A stretch of DNA of 64,000 bases. Source: an uncultured Lachnospiraceae bacterium (lineage in GTDB: Bacteria; Bacillota; Clostridia; Lachnospirales; Lachnospiraceae). Numbering within the stretch: position 1 is the stretch's first letter; every line of letters begins with the position of its first letter. The stretch spans positions 1 to 64,000 of the forward strand of contig URQQ01000003.1 of NCBI GenBank assembly GCA_900549995.1. The letters run 5' to 3'. The position numbers and the translations under genes were made by a program. Shown here piece by piece: positions 17,587 through 26,737 of this stretch. Under the pieces are notes generated by a model that did no database searches, was not told where the DNA came from, and saw only the letters and a program-made list of their open reading frames with translations.

Positions 17587-18180
17587 ATGCACAGAGACAA
17601 AGAAAACACAGACCTGAAAGAAGAAATCAAAAATGCGGCATGGGAGCTGTTCTACGAAAAAGGCTATGAAGAGACAACCGTCAACGATATTATTGAAAAG
17701 GCAAATACCTCCAAAGGTGGTTTCTATTATTATTTTAAGGCAAAAGACGAACTGCTCCATTCACTGTACTCCTTCTTTGACAGAGAATATGAAAAATTCT
17801 ATGAAAATATGGATAAAACTCTTAACAGTCTCATCCAGCTTAAGCAGCTAAGCCAATATGTATCTTATTTTATCGAAGGAAATGTATCCTCGGGCCTTTT
17901 AGCTGCCCTGTATCAGTCCCAGCTTGCGAAAAAAAGACAGGACTGTTTCCTGAATCCTGACCGTTATTATAACCGGCTGGTACGGAAAATTATCACGGAA
18001 GGACAGGCGAAAAAAGAAATCCGGGATGATCTTTCCGTAGAAGAGCTTGCACATCACGTACTGCTTCTGGAACGGGGAATTATCATGGACTGGTGTGTGC
18101 AGAACGGTGCTTTTTCTCTTGGTGATTTTGGAACCCGGAATTTTGAACTATATATTGAGTTCATGAAACCAGAAAAATGA
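17587..18180 (+). CDS. TetR family transcriptional regulator
   Basis: A 197-residue TetR protein. The helix-turn-helix lies in about residues 15-55 (ETTVNDIIEKANTSKGGFYYYFKAKDELL is spread over this part), followed by a variable ligand-binding half. The ATG at 17587 has GGAGG eight bases upstream; an in-frame GTG three codons earlier lies inside the ribosome site. A terminator follows it. The next genes on the same strand are a membrane pair and an amidohydrolase, with a 12-bp palindrome just after their promoter, so this protein probably represses that operon. Its ligand is unknown. Confidence 0.9.
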   Translation: MHRDKENTDLKEEIKNAAWELFYEKGYEETTVNDIIEKANTSKGGFYYYFKAKDELLHSLYSFFDREYEKFYENMDKTLNSLIQLKQLSQYVSYFIEGNVSSGLLAALYQSQLAKKRQDCFLNPDRYYNRLVRKIITEGQAKKEIRDDLSVEELAHHVLLLERGIIMDWCVQNGAFSLGDFGTRNFELYIEFMKPEK

Positions 18181-18187
18181 TTCTTAA

Positions 18188-18223
18188 AACAGCGGCTTAT
18201 CCCTATGGATAAGCTGTTTTTTT
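18188..18223 (+). terminator. Terminator after the TetR gene
   Basis: AACAGC and TTATCC pair with GGATAAGCTGTT around a 3-base bulge, followed by a run of seven Ts. A good intrinsic terminator. Confidence 0.75.
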
Positions 18224-18352
18224 GCGTATTTACAGACTATGGTTTGTAATTTTAAATTTATTTTCGGCATCTAATAAACTGCTAAAACTATTTATTTTTC
18301 GCAAATATTCTGAAATATTTTTCATTTACGAGCACTATTTTAGATAATATAG

Positions 18353-18382
18353 TTGACATTCAACGCAAAACATTGTTATTAT
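18353..18382 (+). promoter_or_regulatory. Promoter of the DUF5058-amidohydrolase operon
   Basis: TTGACA (18353-18358) and TATTAT (18377-18382) with an 18-base spacer, in a strongly AT-rich stretch. It is 66 bases ahead of the first start codon. Confidence 0.7.
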
Positions 18383-18394
18383 TATAACTATAAC

Positions 18395-18406
18395 AAACCG
18401 CGGTTT
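18395..18406. promoter_or_regulatory. 12-bp palindrome, candidate TetR operator
   Basis: AAACCGCGGTTT is a perfect palindrome 12 bases after the -10 hexamer of the operon promoter, i.e. at or just past the transcription start. It is GC-rich at its centre in an otherwise AT-rich leader. The neighbouring TetR gene makes it a plausible operator. The TetR gene's own promoter has no clear second copy. Confidence 0.5.
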
Positions 18407-18448
18407 CTAATTAACAAATGTTTTGAGAAGAGAAATGGAGGTAGGATT

Positions 18449-19153
18449 ATGCTATATACTGAGATATGTAATGCACTCTGGATGTTTCTATGGGTAGGCG
18501 TCCTGTTGCTTGCAGTCATACTTCAATGTCTGGTCTTTATGAAAAAGGCATGGACACACGCACTGGAACTTGGTCTTTCACCCGATCAGATAAAGAAGGG
18601 ACTTACCACAGGGATTTCCATCAGCATCATGCCGACACTGCCGGTGCTCCTTGTACTGCTGTCATTAATGCCGCTGCTTGGCACACCGCTCCCATGGCTG
18701 CGCCTTTCCATCATTGGTTCCGCATATTATGAGACTTACGCTGCATCCACTGCACTGGAATGTGTCGGAGAGACACTCCAGATCAATGGATACAGTGTAG
18801 ACGGCTGGGTTGCCGCTGCCTGGGTAATGACCATCGGAGGGAGCGCATGTGTCCTGTGGTCATCTCTTGCAATCAAACCGATTTCCATGATCTACGAAAA
18901 AGCAGAGAAAGTGGATATGAAACTGGTCCTTTCCATCGGAAGCGGCTGTTTGGCCGGTGTTATGGCCTATGTTTCCGTATCTTACGGATTCAGCGCAATG
19001 TCGACAAAAGGCGTTGTCTTCTGTATCAGTTTCGCTGTCGGGGCATTGCTCGTATACATACATAACAAGAGGCCAAAATCGAAATGGCTTTCCGATTACC
19101 TGATGACAATCAGTATGCTGGTCGCCATGGCCGCTGCCTGTTTTATATTCTAG
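18449..19153 (+). CDS. DUF5058-like integral membrane protein
   Basis: A 234-residue hydrophobic protein with about six membrane spans. Its opening (one span, then the charged FMKKAWTHALELGLSPDQIKKG loop, then a second span and PWLRLSIIGS) resembles what I remember of the DUF5058 family, whose function is not known. I chose the ATG at 18449 because GGAGGTAGG precedes it; the earlier in-frame start has no ribosome site. It is followed after 17 bases by another membrane protein and then an amidohydrolase. The pair may form a transporter for the amidohydrolase's substrate; this is inference from context. Confidence 0.72.
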   Translation: MLYTEICNALWMFLWVGVLLLAVILQCLVFMKKAWTHALELGLSPDQIKKGLTTGISISIMPTLPVLLVLLSLMPLLGTPLPWLRLSIIGSAYYETYAASTALECVGETLQINGYSVDGWVAAAWVMTIGGSACVLWSSLAIKPISMIYEKAEKVDMKLVLSIGSGCLAGVMAYVSVSYGFSAMSTKGVVFCISFAVGALLVYIHNKRPKSKWLSDYLMTISMLVAMAAACFIF

Positions 19154-19170
19154 AAAGGAAGTGTTCGTAC

Positions 19171-19848
19171 ATGAAACAGAAATCTAATTACCACAGCTGG
19201 ATTCACCGGTTTGGCATCACATCAAGCCTGCTTTTATTCGTTGCAATGACAGCATTTCCAATCGCAGTCAGCGGATTTTACAATCTGTGGCCTGACTTTA
19301 AGCTCCTCTGGCCTGGCTTTATAGCAGTCATTCTCTTCATGGCGCCTTACTGGCCTGCCGAAACAATCGGCTACATGTCCGTCATGGGACCCGGGGCACT
19401 CTATATGTCCTATATCACGGGAAATGTAACCAACTTAAGAATGCCTGCCACCATCGGAACGATCAATTCACTTGGCATTAAACCAAATACCGATGAATGT
19501 CACACAATGGCAATCATAGCCTGCGGTGCTTCCATCATTACAACCGTAGTTATCGTAGCCCTTGTAGTCATTGCAGCCCCTCTGGCACCTGTGCTGAATT
19601 CCCCGGTGATTCAGCCGGCATTCGATTATGTGGTACCGGCACTTTTCGGCGGCCTTGTTGCACAGACGATCTTAAAGGGCAAAAAACAGTTTCTTTACTT
19701 TCTGGTACCATTGGCAATCTGCCTGTTCTTCTGTTACTTTACAACCGTAAACAGTGCCTACTATATGCTGATTGCCATCGCAGTCTCCGTCGTCATCTAT
19801 GTCGTGGATTATAAAAGCGGCGCAAAAAAGGAACAAAGTGAATCATAA
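19171..19848 (+). CDS. Integral membrane protein, partner of the DUF5058-like protein
   Basis: A 225-residue protein with about six spans. It does not clearly match a family I know. Visible features: a short polar N-terminus, a conserved-looking MAPYWPAETIGYMSVMGPG stretch between spans, a polar NLRMPATIGTINSLG loop, and a basic C-terminal tail (YKSGAKKEQ). AAAGGAAG lies upstream of the ATG at 19171. The gene is sandwiched between the DUF5058-like protein and an amidohydrolase with short gaps, so the three are one transcript. Its size, similar to the first membrane protein, suggests the two subunits of one complex. Confidence 0.7.
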   Translation: MKQKSNYHSWIHRFGITSSLLLFVAMTAFPIAVSGFYNLWPDFKLLWPGFIAVILFMAPYWPAETIGYMSVMGPGALYMSYITGNVTNLRMPATIGTINSLGIKPNTDECHTMAIIACGASIITTVVIVALVVIAAPLAPVLNSPVIQPAFDYVVPALFGGLVAQTILKGKKQFLYFLVPLAICLFFCYFTTVNSAYYMLIAIAVSVVIYVVDYKSGAKKEQSES

Positions 19849-19874
19849 GATCTATCTGTGAGAAAGGAAAAATT

Positions 19875-21149
19875 ATGGATAAACTTACATATATCATTTG
19901 TGGAAAACTTTATAACGGAATCGAAGATGAATTCAAAGAAAATTATAAGATCCTCGTAAAAAATGACAAGATTGAAGCGGTAGGGCCAGAGCTTGAACAG
20001 CCGGAGTCTGCAGAAGTCATCGATCTGTCGGACGCAACTGTGACTCCCGGAATGATCGACGCCCATATGCATATGGACTACATCGACTGGCACACCATCC
20101 GTGAAGAAGTATATGCAACTTCAGAAGAGGCAAAAACAATTGCGATTATACGGACTGCGCAGAAAACACTCGCGCGCGGCTTTACTACGATCCGCCACAC
20201 CGGAGGGATCACTTCAAATGGGTTTGGCGTACTCGATGTAAAGCGGGCAATTGAAAATGGCTATATCACAGGTTCCAGAATCGTCGCCGCCCCAAGATTT
20301 CTCTGCGGTGCCGGAAGCCACGGAGACCTGTCCCAGGGATTTGCGAGAAATCCCGAATTATCTATGATTCTCCAGAATTTAAGACCTACCCTGGGATCCG
20401 GAAAAGACTTCTTTGTCAATGCGGTGCGTGAAGAAATCAAATATGGCGCGGATTTCATCAAAATCATGGCAACCGGAGGATTCTTCACTCCGTATGATAA
20501 TCCATCCCAGCAGCAGTTAAACGACGAAGAACTGCAGGCCATCATGACAACCGCACATGAGTGGGGGAAAACAGTAACGGCCCATGTCTACAGTGTGGAT
20601 CACATGAAGAAGCTGATCTCCTTTGGAATTGATGGTATGGAGCATTGCTCTTTGATGGATGAAGAGACGGCACAATTGATTATAGACAATGATATTTATG
20701 TTGTCCCAACCTTCTGCCCGTATGAAGAAGCTGTACACTACGATCCGGTCATGATACAGACGAAACAGAAAGAATACCGGATCAAGCTTGAATACTACAA
20801 AGACGCTCTTCAGGCAGGACGCGAAGTCATTAAGAACTGCAAATGTAAGCTTGGTTACGGTACGGATATGGTTGCAACTCACCAGAACTATAACAGCGGT
20901 TACGAATTCAAGGCATGGATGGACAGCGGCATGGGTACCTTCCGTACACTGCACGCCGCTACAAAAGTGAATTCTGAAATTCTTAAACTGGAAGATAAAA
21001 TAGGTACTCTGGAACCTGGAAAATATGCAGATATCTCTGCATGGAAACGGGATCTCATGACGGATCCATATGCACTTCTTGACTGTGCTTTCGTCATGAA
21101 AGAAGGCGTAGTATATCCTACCGAGCGTTGTGAGGATTTAACCGATTAA
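19875..21149 (+). CDS. Amidohydrolase family protein (imidazolonepropionase/prolidase-like)
   Basis: A 424-residue metal-dependent hydrolase. Metal ligands are visible in DAHMHMDY (HxH), in the probable carboxylated lysine of ADFIKIMATGG, in TAHVYS and EHCSL histidines, and in the late Asp of GYGTDM. It closes with the usual EPGKYADI segment, which brackets the small composite beta domain. AAAGGA precedes the ATG. It is the last gene of the TetR-neighbouring operon after two membrane proteins. It resembles the amidohydrolase at 7488 in fold but not closely in sequence. The substrate is unknown; an acyl-amino acid, dipeptide or cyclic amide is likely. Confidence 0.85.
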   Translation: MDKLTYIICGKLYNGIEDEFKENYKILVKNDKIEAVGPELEQPESAEVIDLSDATVTPGMIDAHMHMDYIDWHTIREEVYATSEEAKTIAIIRTAQKTLARGFTTIRHTGGITSNGFGVLDVKRAIENGYITGSRIVAAPRFLCGAGSHGDLSQGFARNPELSMILQNLRPTLGSGKDFFVNAVREEIKYGADFIKIMATGGFFTPYDNPSQQQLNDEELQAIMTTAHEWGKTVTAHVYSVDHMKKLISFGIDGMEHCSLMDEETAQLIIDNDIYVVPTFCPYEEAVHYDPVMIQTKQKEYRIKLEYYKDALQAGREVIKNCKCKLGYGTDMVATHQNYNSGYEFKAWMDSGMGTFRTLHAATKVNSEILKLEDKIGTLEPGKYADISAWKRDLMTDPYALLDCAFVMKEGVVYPTERCEDLTD

Positions 21150-21171
21150 ACGCTCGGTTCCTCTTCCCTTG

Positions 21172-21205
21172 CAGGGTGCAGGTGATTATTTTCACCTGCA
21201 CCCTG
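21172..21205 (+). terminator. Strong hairpin after the amidohydrolase gene
   Basis: CAGGGTGCAGGTG and its exact complement form a 13-bp GC-rich stem with an 8-base loop; the following TTGCTTTG is only partly T-rich. Just upstream, ACCGAGCGTT and AACGCTCGGT (10 bp) bracket the stop codon and may form a second stem. Confidence 0.7.
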
Positions 21206-21269
21206 TTGCTTTGTGCCATATGCCTGCTATAATATGAAGTACAATCTGCAAATAACAGGAGGTCTGCCC

Positions 21270-22001
21270 GTGAAAGAAAACAAATATGATGATGAGATAT
21301 TTTTTAAAAAATACAGTGAAATGAACCGCTCCGCCAATGGACTGTCCGGCGCCGGTGAGTGGTCCGAACTGCAGAAACTTCTGCCTGATTTCAAAGGAAA
21401 GCGAGTTCTCGACCTCGGATGCGGATATGGCTGGCATTGCCTGTATGCCGCTCAAAACGGCGCCGCTTCTGTCCTGGGAGTTGACATTTCTACGAAAATG
21501 CTGTCAGCTGCAGAAGAGAAAAACGCACATCCAAAGATTACATACCAAAAGGCGGCCATGGAAGATCTTGACCTGCCGGATAATTCTTATGATATTATTC
21601 TCAGTTCACTGGCTTTTCATTATATCAAAGACTTTGAACATCTGGTACATAAGATTTCCTCATGGACATCCCCCGGTGGGCGTTTCATCTTCTCTGTGGA
21701 ACATCCTGTATTTACCGCCTATGGATCACAGGACTGGTATTACGATGCTTCTGGGAATATCCTTCATTTTCCCGTAGATAACTACTACTATGAAGGCCGG
21801 AGAAATGCCGTTTTCCTGGGTGAACCTGTGATCAAATACCACCGCACACTGACCACTTATCTGAACACGCTCCTGCTCAATGATTTCGTTCTTGAACACA
21901 TCATCGAGCCTGAGCCGCCGGAAGATATGATGGATCTTCCCGGCATGAAAGATGAGATGCGCCGCCCGATGATGCTGCTTGTATCGGCAGTGAAACAATA
22001 A
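21270..22001 (+). CDS. Class I SAM-dependent methyltransferase
   Basis: A 243-residue methyltransferase. Motif I is VLDLGCGYGWHC, the acidic residue of motif II lies in LGVDIS, and later LSSLAFHYI and the GGRFIFSVEHP block are typical of the UbiE/COQ5-like Methyltransf_11 group. I chose GTG at 21270 because AGGAGG stands seven bases upstream; the earlier ATGs lack a ribosome site. It is monocistronic, between two terminators. The substrate cannot be told. Confidence 0.85.
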   Translation: MKENKYDDEIFFKKYSEMNRSANGLSGAGEWSELQKLLPDFKGKRVLDLGCGYGWHCLYAAQNGAASVLGVDISTKMLSAAEEKNAHPKITYQKAAMEDLDLPDNSYDIILSSLAFHYIKDFEHLVHKISSWTSPGGRFIFSVEHPVFTAYGSQDWYYDASGNILHFPVDNYYYEGRRNAVFLGEPVIKYHRTLTTYLNTLLLNDFVLEHIIEPEPPEDMMDLPGMKDEMRRPMMLLVSAVKQ

Positions 22002-22054
22002 GAAAACAGCTGAAAAACCGGTGCCTGTCACGGCATGTTTTTCAGCTGTTTTCT
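22001..22054. terminator. Bidirectional terminator, methyltransferase/hybrid kinase
   Basis: A 17-bp perfect stem (AGAAAACAGCTGAAAAA and its complement) around a 20-base loop, lying between two convergent genes. The arm ends in A/T runs on both sides, so it can stop transcripts from either strand. Confidence 0.85.
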
Positions 22055-22058
22055 AATA

Positions 22059-25000
22059 TTACTTTGGAGCACCTGCGTTCTCAGAACCTGTTTCTACCAG
22101 ATATTTGTACAATAACTGTTCCAGTACATTCGTATCAACCGGCTTTGCAAAATGCGCATTCATTCCAGCCCTCATTGCCTCCTGCACATCTTCTTCAAAA
22201 GCATTTGCCGTCATTGCAACAATCGGTAATGTCAGAACATCTCTGCGTTCCAGATTCCGGATTGCCCTTGCTGCTTCATATCCATCCAATCTTGGCATCT
22301 GAATATCCATGAGAATTAAATCATAATAACCTTCTCCTGATCTCGCCACCATTTTTACCGCTTCCGCGCCGTCACACGCCTCATCAATACAGGTGACACC
22401 CATCTCCGTAATCAGTGTCCGGGCGATTTCCCGGTTGATCTCGTTATCTTCAGCCAGAAGAACCCTCTTTCCCGCGAAATCCTCTGGGTTATATGTATAT
22501 TCCACCGGATTTACATATTCTTTTTCCCCGCTTAATTCGCTTAAAAGATAGCATATTTTAGATCTGTAAAATGGCTTTGACAGAAATGCCGTGACTCCAG
22601 CTTCTCTCGCTTCACTTTCAATTTCCGACCAGTCATATGCACTCAGAACAATCAGCGGTATCTCTGGCCCTATCTTTGCCCGTACACGCCTTGCAACCTC
22701 TACCCCGTTCATATCCGGCATTTTCCAGTCAATGATCATCAATTCATACGGATCGTCTGTCTCCTGCGCCTGTACTGCACATTCAACTGCTTTTCGCCCC
22801 TCTGTCACAAACTGTGCACGAAGACCCATATTTTCAAGAAGTTCTGCCGCATTCTCACAAGTCTGGCGGTCATCATCTACAATCAGACTATGTACACCAA
22901 CCCATTCCACTGGAACTTCCACCTGCGGGGCAGTCTGAAGTTTCAAAGGCAAAGTGACTGTAAAGACCGATCCTTCTCCCGGCTGGCTTTCTACCTGGAT
23001 ATCTCCATTCATCAGATCCACCAGATTCTTGGTAATCGCCATTCCAAGACCGGTTCCTGTGATCTTACTGCTGGTGGAATCCTGTGCACGTTCAAATGGT
23101 TTAAACAAATGTTCCAAAAATTCAGGACTCATCCCGATCCCTGTATCCTCACAGCGGAAAACATATTTTTGATATCCTCTGCGGGAACTTTCTTCCTGCC
23201 TTACTTCGATCTGTATCTGTCCACCGGACGGCGTATATTTTACTGCGTTGCTCAAAACATTAATACAAACCTGACGGATTCTGAGCGGATCTCCGATCAC
23301 ATTCTCATTTTTTAATACCGACATCCGGACATCTACCTCAAGCTGTCCTGCATATGCCTGCGGGCGCACCAGCTCCAGAACTTCCGCCGCCAGTTCCGCG
23401 AAATTAAATGGTTCTTCCTTAATAGAAAGTTTTCCACTCTCGATCTTCGACATATCCAGAACATCATTAATCAGACTTAACAAGTGTCTGCTCGAAAGTG
23501 TAATCTTCTGAAGGCATTCCATCACCCGTTCACGCTCATCCAGATGTGCCGCCGCAATCGCAGTCATTCCCACAATTGCATTCATCGGTGTCCTTATATC
23601 ATGGCTCATATTAGACAAAAACTGGCTTTTCGCCTGGCTGGCAGATGTAGCGGCATCCAATGCACTTTGAAGCGCCTGCCTCTGCTGTTCTTCCTCATAT
23701 CTCTGTTCATCGATGCGGCGAGAGATAAGAATAGCCAGTTCCTCTTCGGAATACGGATTATCAACATGGATAATCTGCGTAGATATCCAGTGATATCTGC
23801 CATCATTGAGCAGCTGCCTTGCTTCAACAAAGACCTCACTCTTATATTCAAGAGCTTCCCTGACACGCTCCGGTGCCATCCGCTGTCTGAATTCTTCCTG
23901 ATTGTCCGGATGAACCATATGCAGAAATTCTTGATAAATTTCACTGTAGGATTCCTGGTATCCCACCCCGGCCATCACCCCAGGTTTTACATAGACAAAT
24001 TTTAATGTGTCTCTGGACAGATTCACACTGATAATCACCGGATAGGCATTGGATATCGCCCCGACGAGTGTCACACGTTCCATCAGCTTTTCTCTTTCCA
24101 GTGCCTCTTCTTCCATCTTCTCATTTGTGATATCGTGGAACGTTGCAATCAGGACCGGTTTTCCATTCTCATCCAGCGTCTTCTCAACCACCCCGGCAGT
24201 CCACAGAAATTCCCCATTTCCTTTTAACACCCGGTTTTCAAAAACTGCTTTTTTCCCTTCACTTACCACTTCTCTGAAAATTTTAGAAATCTTTTCATAG
24301 TCTTCCGTATGCACAAAATCCTGCAGTGTTTTCCCTTCCACCCCATTTTCTCTATAATCCAGCAGACGTATTCCTTCTTTATTAAGCAGGAAAAGATGAT
24401 AGGGATGTTCCACACTCATAACTGCAATTCCCTCCGGGATTGCACTGTATAAGTGCCCGATATAATCTGCCTGGTTTCTCAGCTTTCTATTCGTCTTATT
24501 GGCATCCCACAGATAACAGATGACCAGAAGCGCGATCCCTAAAATAATACTGCCGATCAACCCCAGTGTCCGAAGAAGAATCTGGTTCGTCTGCTCATTG
24601 ACTACCTTTTCAGGAATGATAGATATCAGATGCCATCCAGACTCTAATTTCAGCGGAGTATAGCAGAACACGGTCGGTTCTCCCTGATAGGAAAAAACCG
24701 CCCATCCTGTTCTGGAATCTCTCAGGGATTCCTTAAACTGATGCAATTCCTGCGCTGCATTTTCAGATTCAGGCAGCATGTCAAACAGATTCTTGACTGT
24801 CTTATTGCTGTTTGGGTGAGGCGGCCGGATCAGAACATCTCCGCTGGTATTTACCACATAAGAGAATCCTGCGTCATTATAAAATGACAGACTGAAACTA
24901 TCTACAATGGTATCAATTTCGTATTCTTTGATCAAATACCCGGCTGTCCCATCCTTAAGGGTTACTCTGACATACAAATCGAAGACATTTACTCCCGAGA

Positions 25001-25424
25001 CACTGCTGATATGGGGATTGATAAATCCACTTGCAGAATCAGACTCACCGAGCAGCTTCACCGCTTCTTCATCAGTCTGTATTCCATTCGGAAAGCTTGT
25101 TCCATCAGACAGATATAGACTGATCCCATCATCAACCCGCTCATACTCATCCAGAACATGGCAAAGTTCCTGCTCCTGGCTGCGTGACAGTGTTTCCACG
25201 TACTGCCTGACAGTCCCCAAGTCTTCAAGTTCTTCCTGAAGCTGTACCTTCAATGTATTGCAGCCCTGTCTGGTAGCCTCGGTAATTGTGTTAACCGACT
25301 GTTCCCATAACTGCTGTTTTACATCCCGAACGAATAAAAATGTCAGTATACAGAGAATAGCGCCTGTCAAAACGGCTGCCACAGTAATCTTTCTTTTCAT
25401 TCCGTCAAAACCACTGCTTTTCAT
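22059..25424 (-). CDS. Hybrid sensor histidine kinase with two receiver domains
   Basis: A 1121-residue membrane kinase. Layout: span 1 (residues 13-32), an extracellular Cache-like domain (about 35-280), span 2 (285-306), two PAS-type domains (about 320-440 and 450-570), a coiled linker, HisKA with H608 in NMSHDIRTP, HATPase (NAVKYTPSGG, DTGIGM, GTGLGM), receiver 1 (D899) and receiver 2 (D1040). No DNA-binding domain is attached, so the output must pass by phosphotransfer or through protein contacts. Its ATG shares one base with the stop of the upstream binding-protein gene (TAATG), so the two are translated together. Confidence 0.92.
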   Translation of the reverse strand: MKSSGFDGMKRKITVAAVLTGAILCILTFLFVRDVKQQLWEQSVNTITEATRQGCNTLKVQLQEELEDLGTVRQYVETLSRSQEQELCHVLDEYERVDDGISLYLSDGTSFPNGIQTDEEAVKLLGESDSASGFINPHISSVSGVNVFDLYVRVTLKDGTAGYLIKEYEIDTIVDSFSLSFYNDAGFSYVVNTSGDVLIRPPHPNSNKTVKNLFDMLPESENAAQELHQFKESLRDSRTGWAVFSYQGEPTVFCYTPLKLESGWHLISIIPEKVVNEQTNQILLRTLGLIGSIILGIALLVICYLWDANKTNRKLRNQADYIGHLYSAIPEGIAVMSVEHPYHLFLLNKEGIRLLDYRENGVEGKTLQDFVHTEDYEKISKIFREVVSEGKKAVFENRVLKGNGEFLWTAGVVEKTLDENGKPVLIATFHDITNEKMEEEALEREKLMERVTLVGAISNAYPVIISVNLSRDTLKFVYVKPGVMAGVGYQESYSEIYQEFLHMVHPDNQEEFRQRMAPERVREALEYKSEVFVEARQLLNDGRYHWISTQIIHVDNPYSEEELAILISRRIDEQRYEEEQQRQALQSALDAATSASQAKSQFLSNMSHDIRTPMNAIVGMTAIAAAHLDERERVMECLQKITLSSRHLLSLINDVLDMSKIESGKLSIKEEPFNFAELAAEVLELVRPQAYAGQLEVDVRMSVLKNENVIGDPLRIRQVCINVLSNAVKYTPSGGQIQIEVRQEESSRRGYQKYVFRCEDTGIGMSPEFLEHLFKPFERAQDSTSSKITGTGLGMAITKNLVDLMNGDIQVESQPGEGSVFTVTLPLKLQTAPQVEVPVEWVGVHSLIVDDDRQTCENAAELLENMGLRAQFVTEGRKAVECAVQAQETDDPYELMIIDWKMPDMNGVEVARRVRAKIGPEIPLIVLSAYDWSEIESEAREAGVTAFLSKPFYRSKICYLLSELSGEKEYVNPVEYTYNPEDFAGKRVLLAEDNEINREIARTLITEMGVTCIDEACDGAEAVKMVARSGEGYYDLILMDIQMPRLDGYEAARAIRNLERRDVLTLPIVAMTANAFEEDVQEAMRAGMNAHFAKPVDTNVLEQLLYKYLVETGSENAGAPK

Positions 25425-26701
25425 TATGGTGTTCCCCTTTCCTCATCCACCTGCTGATCCATCCACTGCATAGCTGCGGAAACCGGATCCCCGGAAAGGA
25501 TCTTCTTAGAAACCTCAGCAGTAATGCTCCAGATCTTTACATCCAGATGCCCATCTGCCCCGATCACAGTACACCCTGACTGGTAGCAGGGAATTAACGG
25601 CTGTACCTCCATGACCGATGATGCCCCTCCTCCCTTCAGAGGGCTGAACGAAGACTGCTGATCTGCAAATTTCTGTATATTTTCCTTCTGCGTGAAAAAC
25701 TCTACAAATTTAAGTGCCGCATCTGTATGTTCCCCCTCCGCATTGACACTCAGCCTGGTATCTGCATTGATCACTTCAAAAGTACCATCCTCAAGTGCCG
25801 GCAGAGGCGCAACTTCAAATACAAACCCGGGCTCCATCTGTGATACTCTTTGAGCCGCCCAGCCGCCGGTCAGCATAAACGGCGATTCTCCCTTTGCAAA
25901 TTCCAAAAGATCATCCGACGTCTTCTCTGTATTCAGCGCTTTGGCCGCATCAATATACCCCTTCTTAATAAACTCCTCCGCCAAAGTGAATCCCTCTGTC
26001 AGATATTCACTCAATTGTGCTGTCCCATCATTTAACTTCTCAAATACCTCTTCCTGTCTGCCCTCCTGATACGCTTTGAAAAATCCTCTGCCAATGGCAA
26101 GCGTCTTCAAAGAAATATCATTATTTGCAATGACTGGTGTGATTCCCTTCTCCACAAACCCGTCACAGATCTCTTCCCACTCATTCAGGTTATCCGGAAC
26201 CTTATATCCATGTTCCGTCAGAAGATCCGTATTGCAGTATAACCCAAACACAGACACTGTAGTCGGAACCCAGTAAATCTTCCCGTCCTCCTCCATCTGT
26301 CCAAGCATCTGATCAGTGTAGTCGGAAATCGTATCCATTTCAGATAAATCCAGAAGTTTTCCATCCTCCTGAAGACTCAGGACGGCATCATGATTTACCA
26401 TAAACACGTCGTCACCCTTCCCCGCCGCCATCCGTTTTTCCAGCGCTTCATAGTAACCGTTTCCCTTCAGGCTCTCATAAGATACACGGATCTCAGGATT
26501 CTCCTTCATAAAGGATGAGATAATCTCTTCAATTACAGTGACATTTTCCGGCTCATACTTATTGCCAAAAAAAGTGATTGTCGTAATTTCCTCCTGCTGC
26601 TCTTCGTAATTTACTACCGACTGCTTATCGCTGCACCCTGAAAACACGGCGGATACAGTTAAAACTGCCGCACACAGCCACGCTGTTGTTTTTCCTCTCA
26701 T
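25424..26701 (-). CDS. Sugar-type solute-binding lipoprotein coupled to a hybrid kinase
   Basis: A 425-residue protein of the extracellular solute-binding family 1. The signal peptide ends in lipobox FSGC (C23), so it is tethered to the outer face of the membrane. Sequence landmarks: ITFFGNKYEP, EKRMAAGKGDDVFMVNHD, FMLTGGWAAQ and the late FADQQSSFSPLKGG typical of sugar binders. No permease or ATPase gene is nearby; instead the stop codon overlaps the start of the hybrid kinase. It therefore probably serves as a ligand receptor that reports to the kinase's outer domain rather than as a transport subunit. The ligand is unknown. Confidence 0.88.
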   Translation of the reverse strand: MRGKTTAWLCAAVLTVSAVFSGCSDKQSVVNYEEQQEEITTITFFGNKYEPENVTVIEEIISSFMKENPEIRVSYESLKGNGYYEALEKRMAAGKGDDVFMVNHDAVLSLQEDGKLLDLSEMDTISDYTDQMLGQMEEDGKIYWVPTTVSVFGLYCNTDLLTEHGYKVPDNLNEWEEICDGFVEKGITPVIANNDISLKTLAIGRGFFKAYQEGRQEEVFEKLNDGTAQLSEYLTEGFTLAEEFIKKGYIDAAKALNTEKTSDDLLEFAKGESPFMLTGGWAAQRVSQMEPGFVFEVAPLPALEDGTFEVINADTRLSVNAEGEHTDAALKFVEFFTQKENIQKFADQQSSFSPLKGGGASSVMEVQPLIPCYQSGCTVIGADGHLDVKIWSITAEVSKKILSGDPVSAAMQWMDQQVDEERGTP

Positions 26702-26737
26702 GATCTATGTTCTCCCTAACTTTCCACCATACTCTCC

